This document shows positions 57,648 through 64,000 of a stretch of 64,000 nt of DNA, in pieces. A program made the translations under genes and the position numbers. The notes beneath the pieces were generated by a model. The model was not told the origin of the DNA, ran no database searches, and worked only from the letters and a program-made list of their open reading frames with translations. Position 1 is the first letter of the stretch. The number at the start of each line of letters is the position of its first letter. The DNA lies in contig CM043944.1 in assembly GCA_014529385.2 (NCBI GenBank), positions 85,523,884 to 85,587,883 of the forward strand. The letters run 5' to 3'. Source of the DNA: Adiantum capillus-veneris. Lineage: Eukaryota; Streptophyta; Polypodiopsida; Polypodiales; Pteridaceae.

Positions 57648-59355
57648 ACTAAAAAGTTAACAATGTTCTCACTCCATTCAGGCATAGTCTCAACTATGAA
57701 TAGGGAAGTATCGGGTAATTCATCATCAACTCCTATAGGGGCTTCACCATTGGGTATGCGAGACAAATGATCAGTCATGACGTGCCTTTTACCAGGTCTC
57801 ACTACAATCGTGAAATCAAACTCCAGAAGAATTAACAACCATCGTGTGATTCTTCCTGTGGAGCATGGCTTGTTTACCAGATACATCAACGCTTGATGAT
57901 CCACATAAAATACAAACTTGTTTGCTAGAAGGTAGTAGCGAAATTTCTTTACTGCATAAACCATTGCTAAACCTTCTCGCTCTGTAGTGGTGTAGTTCCT
58001 TTCAGCATCGTTCAATTGACGGCTTGCAAAGCTAATGGGATAGTCCAATTTATGTTCTCCTGGTTGAGTGAGAACACAACCAATAGCAAAGTTTGATGCA
58101 TCAATATGCACATGGAAAATGACATGCCAGTTAGGTGTCCTTAAAATCGGAGCACTTGCTAGTGTTTTCTTCAATTGTTCATAGGCCTGGTCACACTCTT
58201 CAGTCCATTTAAATTCAATGAGAAGCTTGTACAAAGGACGTGCTATCTTAGTGAAAAATAAAATAAACCGTCGATAATAACCCACGTGTCCCATGAACCT
58301 TTGAACTCCCTTGTAATTGGTTGGTGGTGGTAACTCTAGAATCACTTTAATTTTGCTCTCATCGGTTGAGATACCATTCTTAGATACTATATGCCCTAAA
58401 ATAACTCCATGCTTGACCCAAAATTGGCATTTGAACGGGTTCAATGAGATACGATATAACCTGTAACACTTTTCAAACACCTTCCGCAAACATGATAGAT
58501 GTTCTTTCCAAGAAGAGTAAACACAAAGGTCATCTAAGAAAGCTTCACAAAACTCTCTCAAATATTCTTTAAAAGCAGTGTTTATTAATCGTTGGAATGT
58601 AGCAGGGGCATTTGTTAAGCCAAAATCCATCACACGAAATGCAAACACGCCAAATTTTGTGATGAAGGCAGTTTTAACTTGGTCCTCTAGTGCTATCGTG
58701 ATTTGGTTGTAGCCTGAGTACCCATCTAGAAAGCTATAAGCTTCCTTGCCTGCAACTCTTTCGAGTACATGTTCGGAATATGGTAGGGGGTAATGGTCTC
58801 TTCTAGTAGCTGCATTAACTTTTTTGAGGTCCACGCACACCCTGAGTTTCCCATTCTTTTTTGGCACGATAACTATTGGAGACACCCATTCAGAGTGTTC
58901 AATAGGATATATGAACCCACATTTGATAAGCTTTTCTAGTTCTTCTTGAATGATCTTTGCGTACTTAGGATTCATCGGGTAGGGTCTTTGTTGTACGGGC
59001 TTCGCAGTGCTAATCATAGGGATTGTATGTTGGACCACAGAAGGTGGAACACCTTTCATATCATGGTATGTCCAAGCGAATATGTCCTTGAATTCCTTGA
59101 GAAGCTCTTTGAGGACCGCCTCTTCAACTTCTGTGAGGTCTTGGGCAATAAAAACAGGTTTTGATTCTTCACCGAGGTCGGCTAATTCTATTTCTTTAAC
59201 TATTGCCGGACCATCATAGATTCCATTATTCCCATCGATAGGTATTCTTTGGGCTTTTGTGTACACAACCTTTGCTTCCCCTGTGGTGTAAGATTTGAAA
59301 TGTTCTGGTGCAGGATGCAAGTCTGTGGATTCTGGTTGTGCTTTGGTCTGTGCTT
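57648..59355 (-). pseudogene. Gypsy reverse transcriptase and RNase H
   Basis: From 59320: linker with EEAVLKELLKEFKDIFAWTY; RT fingers IVIVPKKNGKLRVCVDLKKV; first catalytic Asp in YSFLDGYSGYNQI; FGLTNAPATFQRL; catalytic pair in AFLDDLCVYSS (residues 261-264); thumb GHVGYYRRFI; RNase H with VHIDASNFAIGCVLTQ, NYTTTEREGLAMVYAVKKFR, VDHQALMYLV and DHLSRI. One RNase H is visible, not two. RT motifs are intact. A frameshift near 59370 separates it from the upstream frame. The FLDD and integrase wording place it among non-chromodomain Ty3/gypsy elements (OTA/Tat-Athila or the seed-free-plant groups). Confidence 0.9.
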
Positions 59356-60018
59356 CTATTTCTGCTTTCTTGTGTTGTCGTACTCTTGGTTTTGACGCCT
59401 CCTTGCAGTGCGGATCAACTTTGGCTTGTCTATGATCTCTAATTGGGCTATGTCATGGGGTCGTGGTCTACACCACATAACATTTTGGAGATATTCATCC
59501 CAATCGTCAACCAATTTTCGATGAGCATCACATGCTCCTATATAACTGAGCCATTCTGCTGAGGATCTCTTCTTTTTTATAGCACGTACATTAGCTCGAT
59601 ATCGACGCCTCTTAAAGTTTTTCTTTTTCTTATTTGAGACCTGCTTTTGATTTGCATTTAGATCTGGATCACTAAAGGAGTCCTCGTTGGTGTCCTCTTC
59701 ACTCTCGGAGGAGCTATCATCGGTTGATGTGATCGGTCCTTCCGAATGTTTTGACTCTGAACTTGCTCCACTCTCTAATTCATGAGACTCAGAATCCGTT
59801 TCACTCTGGGAGTCCGTGTCTAAGTCGTGTTGGTCAAAGTCTTCTATTGAGCTATCGGTGTCACTGTCAGATTGGTCTACAATTGCCTTGCCCTTAGAAG
59901 ATGCATGTATGGCACTTATCATGTTCAGAGGTGCAATTTGTGGTACCTCTTCCCCCTCTGGTGTGACCCAAGTGGTTCCTCTATTTCCCCAGGTATCTAT
60001 GGTTGCAGCTAGGTGTAC
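59356..60018 (-). pseudogene. Acidic linker between protease and RT
   Basis: Same frame as the protease but separated by a TAG (60019-60021). An Asp/Ser/Glu-rich low-complexity region (DQSDSDTDSSIEDFDQHD, SSSESEEDTNEDSFSDPD) is followed by a basic patch (NKKKKNFKRRRYR) and a globular-looking segment (EWLSYIGACDAHRKLVDDW). Function unknown; acidic spacers of this kind are seen between protease and RT in some large gypsy elements. Confidence 0.7.
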
Positions 60019-60591
60019 CTAGTACCCGTTGTCTGATTCCGTCATACACGGTAACACATCCATGTAAGGAGAATCTTGGCCAATGTCTGTATCCTTCTTA
60101 CAAGTGTAACAATATTGTAGTGGGGCCGAGTGAACTGTGGTGTCAGAGCGATGATCAATAATGGTTTTACTCCCTAAGGGGTGTACCTTACCAGTCACCA
60201 AATCCACTCTAAGGACAGAGTCTTGGAATTGCAAATAGACATGATTTTTAGACCAATCATGAACCATTTGTGCTTCCCTCATGAATGGTCGTCCTAAAAT
60301 CATTTCATATGACATAAGGTGTTTAGAGAAATCCATTACAATGAACGTATGTCGTACCTTGTGTCCTAGGAGTTTGATCTTAAGATCCTTGAGCATCCCC
60401 ATAGGTTTGGCTATGGTACCATTTGCCATCTTTACCACAATGTTAGTAACACTGAGGCGGGGTTTTCCCATGGATTCCCAACAATCTTTTGTAACGATGC
60501 TAACTCCCGCACCACCATCAAGAATTCCCTTTATAGTTAATCCCTTGGTAGTGATGGGTAGGGTCGCATTAGACTCGTCGCCTTCAAAATA
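60019..60591 (-). pseudogene. Gypsy protease (first retropepsin-like domain)
   Basis: In frame after the TAG at 60592-60594: YFEGDESNATLPITTKGLTI, then KGILDGGAGVSIVTKDCW, the active-site region with DGGA in place of DTGA/DSGA. A flap-like NIVVKMANGTIAKPMG follows, and MILGRPFMREAQMVHDW is the second conserved block. The loss of the Ser/Thr after the catalytic Asp makes activity doubtful. Confidence 0.85.
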
Positions 60592-62790
60592 CTACCCTAA
60601 TTCGTTAATGGGTACCTCGATCACAGACTCGTGTCCATCTAAGTCAAGTGATTGCACATGATTTTCCTCATCAATCATAATCGAGTCAGGCCTATTTGTT
60701 TGCGCAAACTGCGGTAATCCCGTTTGTAGCTCTCCGTTAAGGAATGCTCGAAGTGCAAAGAATAACTCAAGATCTCCATACAGCTTTGCTATGACCGTGG
60801 TTCGGACCTCAGAAGACATGAAGTCCACTAGTTTGGCAACATTCATTGGCATTTTGCAGGGTGTAGGTCCTTGACTAGGAACTGGTGAGGATGGAATCTC
60901 ATATTCCTCAATGGGATCAGGTATTCCTTCGTTAAACATCCTTTCCAACAAGAAAGGTGTATGCTCACTTTCTGATGTCCCGTCCTCACTCCCTTCTTGG
61001 ATGATACTAGGTATGGCTAACGGTCTATGGTTCATGTGGGGTGGATGAACTTGCGTGGGAAACACTGTGTCATGAATTTTGACATACATGGGTTCTGGTT
61101 CTAGTTTCCTTTGAGTCTCCTCCACTAAACCTCTTAGATGTTTCACCTGCTCAATCTCGTCTACTGGGTTTGGGTACGTCCCAATCTTCTTTTTACGATT
61201 CTTCCCTTTTTGCCCCTGCGGTTTATCTTGGGGGTCTTGGATTGGATTTGGAAACACTTGTGGTGTTTTCAGAGGCTCTTTATGATTTTCTCTTATTCGT
61301 TTTTCATTTGGTTCCATGTTACGGTTTTCTTTGTCGGTCTTTCCCTTTGTGGTATTGGTTCTAGTCTCCATTGTCTCGATTGAATCTGAATCATCCTCGA
61401 GGTCATTCATATACACGGGGTCATCTCCTGTTCCTATGTTTGTTTTGGAACTTGGCTTTGAATTTCCCGTATTCTGCGACCTCTTCCTTCGTGTCTTCTT
61501 TTTCTTTGCTTGGATAACTGACGTGGTATCTCTCTCTTCGAGGATATGGCCTGGCCCTTGAAGCATGGACCGTGTAATCGCATAAGCGGGTGCGACGGGT
61601 GGTATTGGATATGTCACACTAGCAATTTTGACCAAATTTAGGGGTGTGATTTTAGGCGCATTTGGGTTATAGGGGCATTGGGCAATCAAGTGATCTATGC
61701 CACAACGATTACATGTGAGTATTGGCATTGCAGACGTGCTCCCTTGATTCATTTGCATCTGTGCAGCATTCTTTTGCAGCCTAATAGGGTACTCCGCTGC
61801 CCGATGTGGTCCACCACACTCGTAGCATTGAAGAGGTGGCCTCCTAGCCTGGGTGTTGATATTTTGACCTCTGGATGCGAGAGCAGCAGCTTGATTAACC
61901 GGCTTGACTTGCCCCCAACAATCTTCCATGTAGTATATAGGACACTCTTCCAATGTATCAAGTCTGTAGGCAATACTAGTGTCTATTTCCTCCTCACAGC
62001 CATCTGCATAAGCATTAGATGGCTTGCAACCCACTTGGTTCATAGGGGCGACTCTTGGATGTGGGGGCCGCGGTCCTAGCACAGGAGGTGGTAGCGGTGT
62101 AGCTTGTACAACATTTTGAGATCTAGGGACCATGTGTTGCGGTAGTTGCTCAACAGGTGGAGCAGGCATCAATACAGGAGCTCGAGGCGCATCCGTCCAG
62201 GCTACAGGTGGTCTATTTGACATCATACATTTGATCATTAAAAAATACTTAGCTTGGTGACCATACCTACCACATGCGTTGCAAGTTTCATTAAATTTTA
62301 CTCTAAACGTAGGGCACTCACTAGTGCTATGTGGACCTAAGCAAATGGAACACCATTGTTGCTCCCTTCTTGGATACATGTGACTATTTTGAGGGGGTCG
62401 ATTATCCTTAAGAGACTCTTGGATTGCCTTGGTGAGGTCTGTCAAGAATGTCTCAAATACCTTTGGCTCATTGGCAATGGGCTTTGCAGTCATGGGTTCA
62501 TACTCAATGGCTTGTGAGCTAGTGGATCTCGTGTCAGTAGACACCCTCATGCCTGCTATCATCAAGTTGTCCTCTAATTGGATTGCATTGGCAGTGACAT
62601 CTTCCCAGGTTGTGATACCTCTAATCACTAGTCCATTATAGATTCCTTCATTCCTCAACCCTCGAATGAATCGATCAAGCAATTGGTTATTGTTGAAGCG
62701 CTCATTTACAGGGTAGCGAGAGTTTAAGTGCTTTAGACGACTAATGAAGTCCCTTACTGACTCTCCTTCCTTACGTTTGGCCTTCTGTAG
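60592..62790 (-). pseudogene. Gypsy gag C-terminal part with zinc knuckles
   Basis: After the TAG at 62791-62793: LQKAKRKEGESVRDFISRLK and RFIRGLRNEGIYNGL (gag core end). Three Cys/His knuckles follow: CSICLGPHSTSECP, CNACGRYGHQAKYF (last Cys lost) and CYECGGPHRAAEYP, with CNRCGIDHLIAQCP as a further one. The rest is a Lys/Asp/Asn-rich linker (KKKKTRRKRSQNTG, DDSDSIETMETRTN) to the protease. Runs to a TAG at 60592. Confidence 0.85.
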
Positions 62791-64000
62791 CTAAGATGCT
62801 ACACCCCAAAGAACACCTTCTCGTATGTACTCCTTTAGAAACAACCTTCGAAGGGTAGGGTATATTGTTTTCTCGTCCACCCTTAGGGTTCTATACCAAT
62901 CTCCAGCCTTCCCACTTAATGTCAAGTTTAAGGCATTGCACTTATGTAGTTCGTTGCGTTCCCCTAAGGAATCACATACTTGTTCAAACACTTCAATGTG
63001 TTTTCTAGCATCTTCATCCCCATTGAATTTTTGCGTGAGTTTGGCAATTTGTACTGCCTTACTTCTAGGCTCTCTATCAGATGCATGACGCATATTTTCC
63101 GCGATAGATCGACCTATGGTTTGAGCAAACACTGCCAAGTCACCTATGTGAGGAGGTAGGGCCGGTGGAGGTACTCTTGGAATCATATGTGGGAGAGGGA
63201 TGGGTACCGGTTTTGGCATATGTGTGGATGATGCAGGATATGGAACATAACCGGGCATAGGTCCACTCGGATAAGGGCTAGGGCGCGGCACTCGAGGAGC
63301 ATAAACAAGTGGTACAATTGGAGGTGTGGGGGCCATGTGTGCATAAGGGGCTAGAGGCACATACGGTCGAGGCCCCATATTAGGTACTACGACACTAGGT
63401 AGTGGCACTGCGCTAACCGTAGATGTCATCGGTACATTCTCTGTCAGGTCTATCCCTGGAGTGAGCACTGTGTTTTCCTTAATAGAGGGTTGAGCCAAGT
63501 TAGGGAAGCTAAAGTTGTCGCTCGGAGGCTCAGATTGCATAGAGACCCCAGGTGAAATGAGGTAAGATGGGTCCATGGGACTCATTAGAGGAGTCTCCAT
63601 TTGTGATAGAGTAAGCTGTTGAGCCTTGCTCGTATCCAGAAATCTCATGGGGCCAGTTGAGAGTATATTTACCCCTCGGTTTTGCCTTTCTGGTTGAATA
63701 ATGCCATGGATAACATTACAGATCATTTTCTGTTGATCTTCGATGCTCGTGGCACTAGAGGTGGATCGTACAATCTCTATCCATCCTACATGGTAGGCGT
63801 GGCCAGAGTGTAGATCCGTCAACACCTCAGTGTGGAGGTCGTATGTCCAATGATTATTAATGAACAATCCTTCTAGAGTCGACGTGTTAACGGTTTCTTG
63901 TGAGGTAGAAGCAATGTTGCTCCCCGTGGTTTTACTTGTCACCAACGGTACTCTAGAGGGAACTTCTAAAGGAGGCAACTCAACAGGGCCTTCTTGGTAA
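62791..64000 (-). pseudogene. Gypsy gag N-terminal and central part (runs off the right edge)
   Basis: The frame is open through 64000 (YQEGPVELPPLEVPSRVPLV), so the true start is outside. A Pro-rich region (VPIPLPHMIPRVPPPALPPH) precedes the capsid core AVQIAKLTQKFNGDEDARKH, FEQVCDSLGERNE, LSGKAGDWYRTL and RRLFLKEYIREG. A TAG at 62791-62793 interrupts the capsid. Confidence 0.85.

Overview
The window looks like intergenic DNA from a large, transposon-rich vascular plant nuclear genome. It holds Ty3/gypsy chromoviruses, Ty1/copia elements, a CACTA transposon with TNP1/TNP2 genes, a LINE fragment and long (CT)n(CA)n microsatellites. The two host-gene remnants are a plant BCCIP-homologue 5' end and a decayed PPR gene whose wording (TTLIARYAQQGQDREA, CGNMQGLDVGKH) recalls the PPR families of ferns and other seed-free plants. 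A homosporous fern is my best guess; this is inference. Almost every coding region is a broken transposon ORF, and most coding is on the minus strand.

Layout. 1-2433: 3' end and 3' LTR of a plus-strand chromovirus inserted in the integrase codons of a related minus-strand chromovirus (2434 to about 8000), which appears to sit beside another gag fragment (8004-8240). 10241-10765: first two exons of a BCCIP homologue (minus). 11130-12171 and 20117-20480: the two halves of a decayed PPR gene split by an internally deleted gypsy element (12172-20116); one LTR of that element carries a 2-kb non-autonomous copia derivative (copy A, 13359-15372). 21196 to about 30480: a copia element, itself carrying a complete 3.7-kb copy of the same derivative (copy B, 23636-27360, TSD taatg). 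30480-36300: microsatellites, tandem duplications and a MITE-like element. 36301-36680: LINE RT fragment. 36681-46848: a minus copia pol split by a complete 8.84-kb CACTA element (37642-46485, TSD ctt) with a 173-bp satellite array inside it. 46849-47922: another copia 3' end with LTR. 47925-50225: a tandem array with higher-order structure. 50496-52720: an unidentified degenerate multi-exon gene. 53116-64000: a large non-chromodomain Ty3/gypsy element (minus), 3' LTR to gag, running off the right edge.

The most unusual observations are: (1) the right-hand gypsy element has two retropepsin-like domains, the usual one before RT (DGGA) and a second (DTGA ... LGR) after integrase, followed by a tail with four W-[I/V]-P-K motifs and a separate small 3' ORF behind its own TATA-like box; (2) the gag-protease-only copia derivative shares its 5' leader and polypurine tract with the autonomous copia element in which copy B is nested, including a leader hairpin whose loops are mutually complementary; (3) the CACTA element contains about 14 units of a 173-bp satellite; (4) the array at 47.9-50.2 kb shows an approximately 1.16-kb higher-order period. 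Many premature stops read as CAG to TAG or CGA to TGA, the pattern expected from deamination of methylated cytosines.
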